NCBI GenBank assembly: GCA_944989445.1
Contig: CALYLW010000061.1
Location: forward strand, 744,001-808,000
Reading direction: 5' to 3'
Source: Ampullaceana balthica
Taxonomy: Eukaryota; Mollusca; Gastropoda; Lymnaeidae
Length of the DNA stretch: 64,000 nt
The notes beneath the pieces are model-generated. The model made no database searches and was not told the DNA's origin. It saw only the letters and a program-made list of their open reading frames with translations. Below are positions 13,301 through 22,650 of this stretch, one piece after another. The position numbers were made by a program, and so were the translations under genes. Within the stretch, counting starts at the first letter, position 1. The number at the start of each line of letters is the position of its first letter.

Positions 13301-16300
13301 AAGAATGTCATAATTATAGCTCAATTCTCTTTATTACTGATTTTATATTTCATTTAAATAAATTAACAACATCAAGGATATGTTTCTCAATAATCCACTT
13401 AAACAAAAAAAAATTTCCATTCCAAACTAAAAAAAATGAACAAACGTTACCTTTTAAAGGGTTAATATAATAGGTTCTGGCAAAAATAATTTATAAAGCG
13501 AAATTAAATTCAAATCATTACTCCTTAGGTGCAAACACTTTTTTTTTAATTTTTTTTTAATAGAAAATTACCCAGTTAGAAGAAGATCTTTTGAAACTGG
13601 AGAGGGTGCCAGGTTCTTGCCACCTTTAATAGGCCACTCCTAAAACAACAAAAGAATTGTTTTGTTACATTTTTAAAACTAAAAATTAAAACATGACAAG
13701 TAGAATAAGAGAAAGATTTCCAATAAATTATGCTGCAATGATTTTTTTGTAATAAATTTTGAAACAAAATTTTATAGTTTTAATTGCATCCTTCATTGTA
13801 ACCAATTTTGTGTCTCTTCTGTCAAGGAAAATGTATTCTTGCAACTGTTTATTGTTATTCCTCACCCTGTTGGAGTGACTTTTGTTTTGGTTGTCTCCAG
13901 CATCAGTCATTTTTTGCCACAGCTGCTCTGGTACATTGCTAATATGCTGAGAGCATGTAATAGCTGAGGAATGTACACTGTTAAGATAAGGCAGCCGGAA
14001 GCTTGGCCAGGACTCGGACTCCAGATCCAAAACAACCAATTCCTCTTCTGCTAATATCACCAGTGCTTGAGGATCATCCCTGTCTGATATTTTGAATATA
14101 ATTGTGCATCATTATGCTTTTATTTCAAAGGAGTGTCTAATGAAATACACAGACCTGCCAACCCGCCAAGAACAAAAATCTGTATAGGGATCCGCTCGCG
14201 GAGTCGCAGCACACCGGGCCGCTGGTTTAAATCACAATATTTTATAGCGAGAAACGCCGTCTTGTTAATCTCGACACCAAAATGTTTATTATTTAATTTT
14301 CAATAATTTATTTTATTTTCGGGAGTTACCCCGCATAGCGAGCACCCACGCACACACACGGCTTCGGACGCGCCTAATTAATAGCTACATAGTACATAGA
14401 TAAAGTAATAAACCTCCATTATTTTTTAATTTCAAGTCTACAGAACACCACAGAAAATGAGATAAACGTTACTGGAAATGTTTACATTACATACATATCT
14501 ACACCACAGAATATCCATGATCTTCACATATGAACAGAGTTCATTGAACTCTGAGAACATTGAGTTCAGTTTTTCAGCAATTTACTTGTGGCCTTTTTGA
14601 ACTTTTCAAACAGTTCTTTGGTCCTTTGAAGTAAGATTTGCAATAGATTTTAGTTAAACATTAAAATCAATTTTTAGTTAGAAAGATTATCAGTCTCAGC
14701 TTTAATGCTTGCCCTTGTTTCATTGTAATTTTTCTGGAAACATATTTATATCTTTCAATAAGAAGGGTGGTAAATAAAAAATTTTGATCTCATAACTCAA
14801 ACTGAATTGCCAATTCCTTCAACAAAGTAATTTTTAACAGTTCTAATTTATCAGCAGTTGTAATTTTTGCATTAAAGTAGTTACTATTTTTATTGTTATC
14901 ATTGAACTCACCACTTTCAATAGATAGGTCAGACACAGATTGCAGGGTTATGGTCGAACAAATTAATGTTTTTCCAAATGATACTGATACTGTTTCGATA
15001 ACATATGACGTCTTTTCTTTAATTGCTTAACGCTTCTTCAGCAGCTTTCTTTAAAAAAGTATGCATTTTTAAATTTAAAAAATTATCCGTTTTAAAAAAC
15101 AAAAAGTAACAGAGAATCTGAATTATTATTTTTTTTATTAGGCTGGTTAAGAGATTGCGGTTCTCTTAGATAACGGAAGTGCAGGAAAAACCCAGGGAAT
15201 GGCATTATCGAAATACATCACTTTCTGTATTATTCGACTTTAATTATTTTACGATTATTTGTTTTGCCACTCAGGGATTTTTATAACGTGAACAATTTTA
15301 ATGGTTGAAAATTGGAATTTGAAAGGTCTTGTCAGAATTCCGTAATCAGCGTTAAAAAATCTGTTATACCCGGAAAATCGGAATGGTTGGCAGGTCGGAA
15401 TACAAGTAGATGACTTTAAAATACATTCTCTAATTTATAGTTAGCTATTTAATTTTTCTTAAAAGAAAATAAAAAAATAGCAAGGTTTATTTTTAAAGGG
15501 GTCTAAGGCTAAATTTAATCTTTTATTTTGCAGTCGGAGCATAGACTTGAAAAAGATGGAAAAGACTTATTACCTCTTAGAACTAGGTTATTTTTGTCAC
15601 ACTTCATATTTAACTCATAAAAAAAAATACCTGTTTCAATGGCATCTTTCTCATCTGCTCTGCAAATAATCAGGAAATCGACTACTCTGGATGTAAGATC
15701 AGAAACAACATGATTTTCTCCTTGCATAATGCTCACTGTGTGTCTATCCCCATAACTGGCTCGAGGCATACCTCCAGAAAAGGCAATGAGAGGCTCACTG
15801 AATATAAAAAAGAAGTATTTTATTAAAATCTAGAGATTTTATGTTGCTTTTTTTTGTTTGTTTTTTTTTAACTTCAAAGCATTCTTTATGAATGTGTAGA
15901 GAATGTGAAATGCTGCATATTAAAATAAAGATAAAAAGTATTTATAATTGAATTTAAACAAAAATACACACAAAGAGCATCAATAATAATTATAGGGAAT
16001 AAAAATACCAAAGACACTTACTTTTTTGTCATTTTCCACTGGATTTTATTAATTGCTTTACATGGAAACGGCCCTAAAGATAAATTTTAAAGATTGGCAA
16101 GTTGAATAACGTTTGGGAGGAGGAGACCTTAGTCTAGGTCAGTGTTTCTCAAATAGTGCCCCCCCCCCACCCAGTGGGAGCGCGAGGCACCGTAAAGGGG
16201 GGCTCGTTTGTCCGTTATGCAGGGGTGTACTTATAACAATATTATAGCCAATGATACTATTTACAGTCGCGCGAGGGGGGGGTGTTTTCTTTTTTCCTAG

Positions 16301-19300
16301 CATGACAGAAAATAATTGAGAAACACTGGTCTAGGTAATTGGTTTTTTTCTTAGAGAGAGAGGGGTGTATGCTATTCAATCAAAACCTTTATGTACACAT
16401 AGTAAACAAGACAATTTTTTAAATTTTGTCACAGCAGAAAACTCCCAACATATGTAATTATCTAAAATGCTTTATAAACATTCTTTAAATATAAAATATG
16501 AATATAATTTCAAACCCTTTGTAGTTACACTTTAGTGATAACTAATAACATTTAAAAACTGATCACAACTATCTAGATGTCTGCGTTGTCTATCTGACAG
16601 AAAGTTTGGATTTAAAGAGATATATGATTTAAAACAGTGGCTCCCAAACTTTTTTAGGTGGCGATCCCATTTTATAAAATGCCATGTGACCTACGACCCT
16701 CATGAAATTTAAATAAGTCATTTTCAATAAAGTTTTTAAATTAAAATGAGTATCTTTACAAGGTTGATTAATTAATATTATTAATAATATTAAACAGAAG
16801 TGTGTAAAATGCCTCAAAAAATACTGACCATATGGTGTGGCAGCAGGCTCCTTGGGTTCAGTATCTCTAGCATTCCAAGTGATGTAACTGCCATCATTAT
16901 GAGCACTGATAAACTCTTCACCATTTCGATGCCATGTTAGAGACTCGAGTTGCTGTTGAAAATTAATCAGATTAATATTAAAACACACATCAAATTTTTT
17001 TGTAAAGATTCAAGCAGAAATAGGTACTTTATCTTTAAAATTAATCAAAACTTTTTTTTCAAAATACTAACAAACCTGTGAAGCATTGAAATTCGTTTCA
17101 GCTACATTATCTTTTGTATTCCACAAGACAATTAATCCTCTGTTGAATCCAATCAAAACCTGTAAGGTTCAAGAAATAAATATTTTTTTAAATAAAGTAA
17201 GTACATTTAATATTTTAAGGCACTTGCACAGTTCCACAGAGCATTGTAGAAGTAAATAATTATATAAAGAAAATAAAAGCAAAACTATCTAATCCATAAG
17301 ATACAATGGAATGTCATATGAAAATAAAATTAATTTTGACAGAAATAACAAGAACATACCTTATCATTACTAACAGGACTGCTAGCAATGGCCTCCACTG
17401 CTCCGGGACTAACTTTGAAATCGTCTGACACACTGTCAAATTATAAACAAATGGCTGTTTATTTGAAACTGAATATTAGTAGAAATAATAAGATTCATCT
17501 TACAATATATGTAGTAAAATTGGTGTAATCTGAACATGTTTACAAAGTCAATTAGGCAACAAAAAATTAAGTTTTTAAATAATGATACACATGATTTAGA
17601 CGTGAAAGAAAACTTGTTTATAACATCTCCTGTCCATCAGCAACCTCACAACAAAAGAATTCTGCAAACCCACTTAACCCTTCTTGAACCGGTGCAACTT
17701 GGCAGCAACCTACATTTTTCCCTGTGGTCAGAGCACGTCTATTTGCAACATAGAGGGTTATTGGATATAAACACAATTACAAGGATATGACCTTAACCAA
17801 CAGTCTCTGACAGAATGTTTAACAGTTAGGGTAATGGTATCATTTTATTTTGCTTTTTAAATTATGAAAATCGACCAATAACTTTTTTTGTTGATTTTTT
17901 TGCGGATCTGTTTTGATGTTACCCAGCGATGTTGTTAATGGCAACTTAAGCACACTTGATGAAACCTATATTTTTTATTGCATTAAACTTTTATATTTTA
18001 TTAAATGTTTTTATTTAAAATTAATTATATATTTTATATTATTGTCTTTTGTCATCCACTTCACTTTCATGAATAGCAGCTTCATGCTTTTTCTTATACA
18101 TCTTTATTTCTATAATCTATGTTTAGAATCATTGCCATCCTTGTCTGATTAACGTATTGATTAATTTAAGAAAAACACAAGAAACAAAAAACAACAGTTT
18201 TGTCAACATCCTTATCCATTTCTGCAAAGGTAAGTATCTTCATTTTATTATTAAGTTAAAAAAATTAAATTGCCAACCTATCAAATTTTGACTCATTCCA
18301 AAATAACATCTGTGCCATGGGCAAAAGTCATTGGCAAAATAATGTCCGGCACTAAAGGATTTATTGAAAAAGTAGGTCAGTACCAGAAGGGCTAATAGTA
18401 TTATTTTAATAACAAAAAGCAGGGTAACGTCTTACTTTTGAATGATGGCATCCAAAATGATGACATTTGATTCTGTTAAAGTCTTCACATCAATTAGATG
18501 AACATTGCCCGTTTCTGTACCAACATAGAGAGTACTGAAGTCTGTGCTCATGCTACATGTTGACATGCTTTTGACTTTGCTGTTTAGAAAATATTAAATA
18601 ATGTGTAACTAATGACATATACACTATGATTATTTGTATTGATTCTATAAGAGTAGTAGACATGACTTATTAATAATGATAAATAAGGCATTAAACTAAA
18701 CTGAGTGAACAAAACTCTTAACTCACAGTGATTCTGCACCATCTGATTTTTTTTCTTCTAAAACACAAGTGCCACCTTTGTTGTTAATTTCCCAAAGGTG
18801 AAGTGAGCTGTCACTACAGGCAGAAATAAGACGCCCCTAAAAATAGCATTGGTTTAAAAAGGTGTAATATTAATATACAATCAAGATGTGTACATAAAAT
18901 AAAATTTTAATTTATATATAAAATACTGTGTCCCTACAAAAGGCAGCAAATGTTACCGGAAATAAGAAACTTATTAGCAATCCTTGGGTAACATAAGCAG
19001 AAAGCCTGAATGTAGAGGTAAAATAATATTGCACGCTTATGACTCAAGCACACTCCATGAACAGCCTGTAAAGTTGTTTAGGTGATGGGTGAGCATTAGA
19101 CATGAAAGAGCAATACATGCTAATGAAACACCACTTAAACACCTGGTAGTGTGGATCTAAGGTAACATGCTTTAATTGCTTTTATAGAAAGTGGTTGTTT
19201 ATACTTATACCTCTTCTGGAATAAAAAACATGCTTGTGACCGACACATCTCCTTCATGCACTGCAGAGACTTCAAAACCTGGAGCACCATAGCTTTAAAA

Positions 19301-20453
19301 TTGTTAAGAAAATGGAAAGCAAGTAAATTATTTTTTTGTATGCTTACATTTCAATAACAAGAAAAATAAATAAGTCTAAATAAAATTAATACAATAAATA
19401 AAGGTAGCATGTTTAGAATAATTTAAAAATATTTCAATACATTTAAAATAAAAAAGATACATTTTGACAGCTCCAGATTTTGTTCCGATGGCAAGAAGCT
19501 GCAGCTTTGGATCATATGCCAATGCACTTGGCTTAGTTGGAAATCCATGTTCCACACACTGAAACAAACCATAAAAGTATCAAAGGAACAATCTAAGACA
19601 CTTTTTAAATTACATAATTTATCATGAATGCAAATGAATGGTTTCATAATTTGTATAATAAAACAACGTTTAAAAAAAAGAAGCCAAAACAACATTACTT
19701 TCAATTCCCAGGAAATAGTAAAACTTTTTTCTTTTCTTAAAAGTAAAACTCTTTTTCTCTTTCTTAAAAATAATTTAAAAGAAACTTTTAGAATAGTATA
19801 CTCTGTATGCTACACTTTAACTATAGTATGTTTAAATTCAACCACTGGGCTTGAGTAATCCAATTGTTTGGGGTACAATTTTCAATAGTAATATTGTGTA
19901 GCCTAGTAATAGTATAATAAATTTAAAATGAAAATGTAACAGTAAAAATTGAGTTTAAGGCAATTTAAGCGCCTTGTGTTCATGCCCTCAAAAGAACTTT
20001 TAATTGAAATTATTTATCAATTTTATCACTAAAACAGTATAATTATATTTATAATGTTGTATTTTTAAATGTTTTGTTATTTTCTTAAATCCCAGATCAG
20101 ATGCCTCACAATACAAAAAACAAAATTGTATTAGTATTCATTTGGTTGTTCAAATGCAAAGTTTGTAAAGTTCTGAAAAGGCTCACATTTTTTTAAGAAT
20201 ATCAAATACAAAATTAAATAGCTCCACTACTAATACTAATTTATGCTACTAACAATACAAATCAGAATTTGAATTCATGATCATTGGGGGTTCAAAAATT
20301 AAATACATACCAATAATACAAATCAAGATACATAGCCTACTCAGGTAAATACTGACTACTACAACCAACCTTCTGAAATTTAAAAAGTTCTTTTTTAAGC
20401 CGCTCTCTTTCCTCCCCTTCTTTGGGAGGTTGTCGTTTAAAGAACTTCAGCAT
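70..20453 (-). CDS. LLGL (l(2)gl homologue): Lethal giant larvae homologue (LLGL), 23 coding exons, C-terminus beyond the window
   Basis: Known role of the family: a cortical WD40 scaffold that sets basolateral polarity with Scribble and Dlg, binds aPKC/Par6 and non-muscle myosin II, and is displaced from the cortex by aPKC phosphorylation. Seen here: 23 exons with GT-AG borders join into one frame of 3,073 nt (1,024 codons plus 1 nt); vertebrate LLGL proteins are about 1,020-1,060 aa. Landmarks: N-terminal basic/amphipathic start and HGFP...SALAYDP (res. 29-45), WD-like blades with SSLHLW (exon 4), NDGSYITW (exon 8) and [11 protein letters not shown] (exon 13), [13 protein letters not shown] (exon 10), HSSAITCS (exon 11), and the aPKC-target serines in exon 17. 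Start chosen: ATG at 20453-20451, with an in-frame TAG at 20462-20460 and a splice acceptor just upstream, so a non-coding 5' exon is expected. Tomosyn was considered, but exons 10-11 and 17 are Lgl-type. The stop codon and last exon(s) are outside the window. Confidence 0.96.
944..1379. mobile_element. Inverted-repeat element with TACCATATATACTCGT ends
   Basis: The left end reads TACCATATATACTCGTT and the right end is its near-exact complement. An internal GTCGGCTTAC-type motif occurs twice. No clear target duplication was found at these borders. It sits in the intron between exons 22 and 23. Confidence 0.65.
1908..2156 (-). CDS. LLGL coding exon 22 (residues 902-985)
   Basis: Encodes [20 protein letters not shown] and EFSRITLS, the last conserved blade, then a Pro/Glu/Ala/Thr-rich disordered tail. 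Donor GTAAGG. Confidence 0.94.
2270..2390 (-). CDS. LLGL coding exon 21 (residues 862-902)
   Basis: Encodes [20 protein letters not shown] and SLRKEDI, matching the LAVLTN.GD..V...P.L......REDI block. Acceptor TCCTTAG, donor GTGAGT. Confidence 0.95.
2555..2657 (-). CDS. LLGL coding exon 20 (residues 828-862)
   Basis: Encodes [20 protein letters not shown] and [11 protein letters not shown], matching the family's LK....K.KLTA.EG.R.R. Donor GTATGT. Confidence 0.94.
2815..3098 (-). CDS. LLGL coding exon 19 (residues 733-827)
   Basis: The longest exon here (284 nt). Encodes [36 protein letters not shown], then [18 protein letters not shown], all conserved in the C-terminal propeller. Acceptor TTCTTTAG, donor GTAAGG. 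Confidence 0.96.
3429..3560. mobile_element. Partial hAT-type repeat with CCGGAATCCGG motifs
   Basis: Begins TAGGGGTGTGCCGGAATCC and carries repeated CCGGAAT/ATTCCGG blocks like the complete 273-bp element at 43561-43833. The other end could not be located, probably lost next to the piggyBac remnant. Confidence 0.5.
3915..4850 (-). pseudogene. piggyBac-family transposase remnant
   Basis: Reading the minus strand, an acidic Asp/Glu/Asn-rich N-terminal region (about 4850-4580) leads to the [20 protein letters not shown] and [11 protein letters not shown] segments (about 4480-4360). A frameshifted stretch then leads to [27 protein letters not shown] and [12 protein letters not shown] (about 4175-4020), the core typical of piggyBac DDE transposases, including two candidate catalytic Asp residues (in DEAM and CAADS). 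Stops and frameshifts separate the pieces, and the downstream catalytic half and Cys-rich end are missing, so it is dead. TTAACCCCTTCCCCC at about 5126-5140 (minus strand) resembles a piggyBac end next to its TTAA site. It lies in the intron between LLGL exons 18 and 19. Confidence 0.85.
5510..5810 (-). pseudogene. LINE reverse-transcriptase ORF 3' remnant (C-terminal zinc-finger-like tail)
   Basis: The minus strand shows, in shifting frames, QRRLRWLG, then an Arg/Lys/Glu-rich stretch, then [20 protein letters not shown] and RSC, ending in a stop after PSSHET. RRLRWLGH... followed by a CxxC...H...C tail is the usual end of one class of invertebrate and vertebrate LINE ORFs. At least two frameshifts and a deletion make it non-functional. 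It lies in the intron between LLGL exons 18 and 19. Confidence 0.7.
5933..6114 (-). CDS. LLGL coding exon 18 (residues 672-733)
   Basis: Starts with a low-complexity Ala/Thr/Ser/Gly linker ([16 protein letters not shown]), then [20 protein letters not shown] and FADTFI, matching the family's R..EARS.EDS..G.VR.LYFADT. Acceptor ATTTTAG, donor GTATGT. Confidence 0.95.
6736..6877 (-). CDS. LLGL coding exon 17 (residues 625-672), aPKC phosphorylation segment
   Basis: Encodes [20 protein letters not shown] at residues 635-654. Serines 639, 643 and 647, spaced by four, are the sites which in fly and vertebrate Lgl are phosphorylated by aPKC to release the protein from the membrane. The same polybasic stretch binds membrane phosphoinositides. 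A Lys/Glu/Asp-rich tail follows. Acceptor TTTTTCAG, donor GTAAGT. Confidence 0.96.
6940..7015. mobile_element. Short hAT-like terminal fragment
   Basis: Contains AGGCATGTCTAAAGTCTGGC and a TTTGGCC block, resembling the ends of Charlie-type hAT repeats (CAxGGxTGTCAAAGTCCGGC...). One end only; weak. Confidence 0.3.
7613..7765 (-). pseudogene. hAT transposase C-terminal dimerisation segment
   Basis: A minus-strand frame reads [18 protein letters not shown], then [15 protein letters not shown] and a stop. The pattern (R)xFSxAGxIxxxxRxxLxxxxVxxLxxLxxxxK is the hATC motif found at the end of hAT transposases. Only this tail survives in the 803-bp element, so it cannot encode a full transposase. 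Confidence 0.75.
7812..7998. mobile_element. hAT MITE with CAATGTTCCCT ends, nested in the 7449-8251 element
   Basis: Inverted ends CAATGTTCCCTTTAAG and the complement of CAATGTTCCCTCTAAG. Flanks CAAGGTAG and CATGGTAG match at 7 of 8 positions. A related end (GTTCCCTCTAAGG with TTGCACA motifs) occurs at 45814-45960. Confidence 0.75.
8335..8883 (+). mobile_element. Helitron-like element, copy A (GGCGCC hairpins, ends CTAG|T)
   Basis: Shares long stretches with 50809-51213 (GCCCAAGTCAC, ACAAGGTGTGCATCA, ATATGACxTCATTGTTT, TTTGTGTACATTTCAGGAAG) and with 40900-41552. It contains GTGGGCGCC...GGCGCCC inverted pairs and ends CAACCTAG followed by T, which fits the Helitron 3' rule CTRR|T. The 5' border is uncertain. 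Confidence 0.6.
9114..9202 (-). CDS. LLGL coding exon 16 (residues 595-625)
   Basis: Encodes [20 protein letters not shown] and CTLNPN, matching the family's VAFGT..GF.L.D......CTL.P. Acceptor TATGCAG, donor GTAGGT. Confidence 0.94.
9790..10240. repeat. 226-bp tandem duplication inside the pogo-like element
   Basis: Two head-to-tail copies share TCAAAAGCATTAAACTTAAA, GACACGGCGAAGCGTAAACT and AGCGCATGCGCAGACAATTA with few mismatches. Confidence 0.9.
10231..10321. repeat. (AT)n microsatellite
   Basis: Almost uninterrupted alternating A and T, with one interruption near the left side. Confidence 0.97.
10757..10932 (-). CDS. LLGL coding exon 15 (residues 537-595)
   Basis: Encodes [33 protein letters not shown] and LALNSEW, all conserved Lgl blocks. 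Acceptor TTATCAG, donor GTAAGT. Confidence 0.95.
11174..12014 (+). mobile_element. Non-autonomous Helitron
   Basis: Begins TCTATATATTTAAAAAATGA after an A and ends GGGTACGCTAG before a T, fitting Helitron insertion between A and T with 5' TC and 3' CTRR. The start has the ATGTATGTATG run and the end has GCAACGCACG...GGGTACGCTAG, both common in animal Helitrons. Inside, ATCTTGACxAAACTTGGTA occurs twice. No Rep/helicase coding. It lies in the intron between LLGL exons 14 and 15. Confidence 0.85.
12289..12441 (-). CDS. LLGL coding exon 14 (residues 486-536)
   Basis: Encodes [20 protein letters not shown] and [15 protein letters not shown], the conserved VG.FDPY.DDPRL...K blade. Ends with a charged linker. 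Donor GTATAG. Confidence 0.95.
12681..12831 (-). CDS. LLGL coding exon 13 (residues 435-485)
   Basis: Encodes [20 protein letters not shown], then an acidic loop and EEWPPFRK. It continues directly into [13 protein letters not shown] of the next exon. Acceptor CAATTTAG, donor GTGGGA. Confidence 0.95.
13572..13639 (-). CDS. LLGL coding exon 12 (residues 413-435)
   Basis: Encodes [20 protein letters not shown] and LTG, matching the family's WPI.GG......[16 protein letters not shown] segment. Acceptor GTTTTAG, donor GTAATT. Confidence 0.93.
13866..14083 (-). CDS. LLGL coding exon 11 (residues 340-412)
   Basis: Encodes [20 protein letters not shown], then [20 protein letters not shown] and VPEQLWQKM, all hallmark Lgl sequence. 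The acceptor used is ATCAG|ACAG; the AG four bases further in would break the frame. Donor GTGAGG. Confidence 0.95.
14150..15398. mobile_element. DNA element with ACCTGCCAACC inverted ends and a 6-bp duplication
   Basis: Left end CAGACCTGCCAACC; right end is the complement of CCGACCTGCCAACC. AATACA lies directly outside both ends (14144-14149 and 15399-15404). No transposase recognised. It ends about 66 bp from the acceptor of LLGL exon 11. Confidence 0.7.
15631..15797 (-). CDS. LLGL coding exon 10 (residues 284-340)
   Basis: Encodes [19 protein letters not shown], a signature of Lgl proteins, then [11 protein letters not shown]. Acceptor TATTCAG, donor GTATTT. Confidence 0.95.
16022..16073 (-). 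CDS. LLGL coding exon 9 (residues 267-284)
   Basis: A 52-nt exon encoding [17 protein letters not shown], the start of the LLGL family domain ([13 protein letters not shown] in relatives). Acceptor TCTTTAG, donor GTAAGT. Confidence 0.92.
16140..16328. mobile_element. hAT MITE, 8-bp duplication GTCTAGGT
   Basis: Ends CAGTGTTTCTCAA and TTGAGAAACACTG; GTCTAGGT on both sides (16132-16139, 16329-16336). It is 189 bp long with C- and G-runs inside. It lies in the intron between LLGL exons 8 and 9. Confidence 0.92.
16637..16740. mobile_element. Truncated hAT-like end
   Basis: CAGTGGCTCCCAAACTTTTT followed by GGTGGCGATCCCATTTT resembles the end of Charlie-type hAT repeats. The opposite end is not seen. 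Confidence 0.45.
16829..16952 (-). CDS. LLGL coding exon 8 (residues 226-267)
   Basis: Acceptor TTCAACAG, donor GTCAGT. Encodes [20 protein letters not shown] and a W-strand, ending in ATPYG, the entry to the Lgl-specific segment. Confidence 0.93.
17076..17159 (-). CDS. LLGL coding exon 7 (residues 198-225)
   Basis: Encodes [17 protein letters not shown], the conserved ILIGY.RGL..IWN blade of Lgl and tomosyn. Donor GTTTGT. Confidence 0.92.
17360..17432 (-). CDS. LLGL coding exon 6 (residues 173-197)
   Basis: Acceptor TTTGACAG, donor GTATGT. Encodes [19 protein letters not shown]. Junction phases are consistent on both sides. Confidence 0.88.
17440..18430. other. Intron between LLGL exons 5 and 6, nothing recognised
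   Basis: AT-rich intronic DNA. Short open frames on the plus strand show no family motif and no splice support. I see no gene or clear repeat. Confidence 0.6.
18436..18579 (-). CDS. LLGL coding exon 5 (residues 125-173)
   Basis: Acceptor CTAAACAG, donor GTAAGA. Encodes a blade with [17 protein letters not shown], then a hydrophobic strand and AIIQ. Confidence 0.93.
18727..18836 (-). CDS. LLGL coding exon 4 (residues 89-125)
   Basis: Acceptor TTTTTAG, donor GTGAGT. Encodes [18 protein letters not shown], a WD40 blade ending in the Trp-containing strand, followed by a charged loop. Confidence 0.93.
19211..19292 (-). CDS. LLGL coding exon 3 (residues 61-88)
   Basis: Encodes [17 protein letters not shown], aligning with the family's YGAPGVEF segment. 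Donor GTATAAG after PEE. Phase 0 end. Confidence 0.92.
19461..19558 (-). CDS. LLGL coding exon 2 (residues 29-61)
   Basis: Acceptor TTTCAG, donor GTATCT. Encodes [17 protein letters not shown] and [11 protein letters not shown], the first WD40 blade and the most conserved N-terminal Lgl block. Ends in phase 2, giving AT|C = Ile at the junction. Confidence 0.93.
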
Positions 20454-20473
20454 TTCTTTCTAAAGATCGAATT
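20370..20473 (-). CDS. LLGL first coding exon (5' UTR 20454-20473, residues 1-28)
   Basis: Acceptor AG at 20475-20474 follows a pyrimidine-rich tract. There are 20 nt of 5' UTR with an in-frame TAG three codons before the ATG. The peptide begins MLKFFKRQ and ends KELFKFQK, matching the Lgl N-terminus. The donor is GTTGGT, which is weak but keeps phase 0 and joins to CVEHGFP exactly as in the family. A strong donor-like ATTCG|GTGAGT at 20644 could be the end of a non-coding first exon (inference). Confidence 0.9.
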
Positions 20474-22590
20474 CTGCAAGAGGCAAATAAGTAAATCAAT
20501 GAATTGTGTCATCACATTTATATTTAACCGGATAATTATAATCTATATCTAATTCTTTTTTTTTAAACAGTCTTCTCTTGAGCCTATTTTAGTCAACTTG
20601 CCGGCGGTAGGCTCAATCTGATCGTTGTAGTAAGATCACTCACCGAATCCCTAATAATAAAGCTTAATAAACCACTCTACCACATATCTTTGAAAAAATC
20701 CATATTTTTTAAACAGAAAAATGTGCGCAAAATAAATTATCTATCTACAGACATTAGTATGGGTATAAATATTGACTTGATAAATGTTATATCACGTTGT
20801 AACCACAATAATTGATAAAGAACTTCATTTCTAACCTGCATGCAGTTAGTCAGATGCTACTATGAAAGAAGAAAATAGCCTACACAAGCCTGCCAGATTT
20901 TTGCCAAGTAAATATATAAACAAATAAGACAAACGTTTAAGACGGATTTTTTCTTATGATCTCTATAAACTTATTAGTAACCTTTATAAATTTAAAATTA
21001 CAAATTGTGTGTTGGATTCTTAAATTACTATCTGTTAAATTTTGTTTTAAAACGGAAATGCGAATTCCCATTTAATATATATTATTCTTAAACATTTCAT
21101 TAAACAATGCTATTTATCAAAAGATTCTTCAAAATAAACTTTTAAATTAAAAACAATTCATAGTATGAATGTTCACAAATATCTTAAACTTTCTTAAGAC
21201 ATTATTTTCGATAAACTGAGATGGGGAATTTTAAACGAAAAGTGCTGATATTTTTTTGTTGACAATCTGGCAAAAGCATAAAATAGATGCGTGGTACACA
21301 TTTTTAAACAGGATATATTATTCCGCGTGTCAAATTTCTACATTAGTCAACGTCTTATCGCATGTGCCTTACTAAAGTTTTATTTACAAAGTAATAAAAC
21401 ATAATTTTAAAATATTAAATTCATAAAAGCTGAATTTTTTTTTCTGTTAACGCTTTAACACAATACTTGGGAACTATAATGCTTGGCGGATGCGTGGCCT
21501 TGAATGTTTAGGCGGGTAGGAGGTGGGGGAGTTTATTTTACTATTTCCATTGTGTCATTATATTATTTTAAAAACGAACTTACTTACTAATATTTCGTAA
21601 AAGATCGTAAATTTATCGCTCCTAAAGACAAAACAATTCATACGAAAGTAACTACTTTTAAGAATAGGACTTATGAGTAATATGTGGAAGAATTGCGTGT
21701 TAAATATATAGAGTCTAAGTATAAGTATGTATAATGTATAGACTGTATAATAGTATTTTTTAATAGTAATAGTATTATTGTATTTTTAGTTGTATATTAT
21801 TATTATGTTTACTACTTACGATTGGAAGTAAACTTATTTATTTAAAAACAATTAAATAGTAATAGCATTCGTTACTTACTAACATAGCAGATTAGTTGTG
21901 TCATTGTGTTGTTGATGAAAATAAACATGAGAGTACAAAATGTTATTGACAATAGTCAATAGTCAGTTGTTTTTAAACTGTAGTATTATTTTCCTTATCC
22001 GCATTACGTCATCACTTAAAAAGTAGCTACAATATTTAACTCATTTAACTTAAAGTTTAAGATTAAAATGAATTCCCCTTTTACGTGTTCCAAAAGTCAT
22101 AAGGCAAGGTTTTAATTAATTAACTATTTAACACTGACAATAGTGACAAGGGCACTACACTAATCTTCCCAGCACCGTAACGCTTACGTTTTCTCTAAAA
22201 TTAAGATGAAGGTTTTGGGAGGGGGGGTCGATTAAGGGGCGTTTAAATTTGCATAATGGTAGGGGCTTTGCACATTTTTTTTCTCCAGATAAATTGTAAA
22301 TTTAATAGTTGCCCCATTTAAAGTAGTTGCCAAAATAAAGAGATATAGGCGTATGTACATGTGTACGGTAAGTAGAATAGTCTTCCTCGCCCTTGCTTGT
22401 AGGCCTATAGAGAACGTATTCCCAAACTCGAACAGGATTTAAAAAATTTTATTGTTTAAAAATAATATTGAGCATTTATAGGCCTACGTTTTAAATTTAA
22501 AAAATAGATTGCTTTATCGTGGTGTATGTTCACATTGGAATCTTGAATATCAAATTTGGTTTTCCGCTGGATGTTCAACTATTTATGGAA
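20474..22590. other. Upstream flank of LLGL, no gene recognised
   Basis: AT-rich DNA expected to hold the LLGL promoter and a non-coding first exon. A donor-like ATTCG|GTGAGT (minus strand) at 20644 is the only specific candidate. No convincing TATA/Inr pair or CpG island can be defined by eye. Confidence 0.5.
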
Positions 22591-22593
22591 ACG

Positions 22594-22650
22594 GAGTGAT
22601 TATTCACACAGCTGTGGGAATATTGTCCAGCAATATTCACACAGTCGCGC
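22594..22650. repeat. Single diverged copy of the CACAGCTGTG / CAATATTC repeat
   Basis: Contains TATTCACACAGCTGTGGGAA followed by TATTGTCCAGCAATATTC, the same sequence as the tandem units at 24690-24815 in inverted order. Confidence 0.7.

Noticed and set aside
13728..13865. Extension of LLGL exon 11 by read-through past 13866
   Set aside because: The family alignment and a GTGAGG donor stop the exon at NSHSNR-type sequence; the extension has no homology and the next exon joins in phase.
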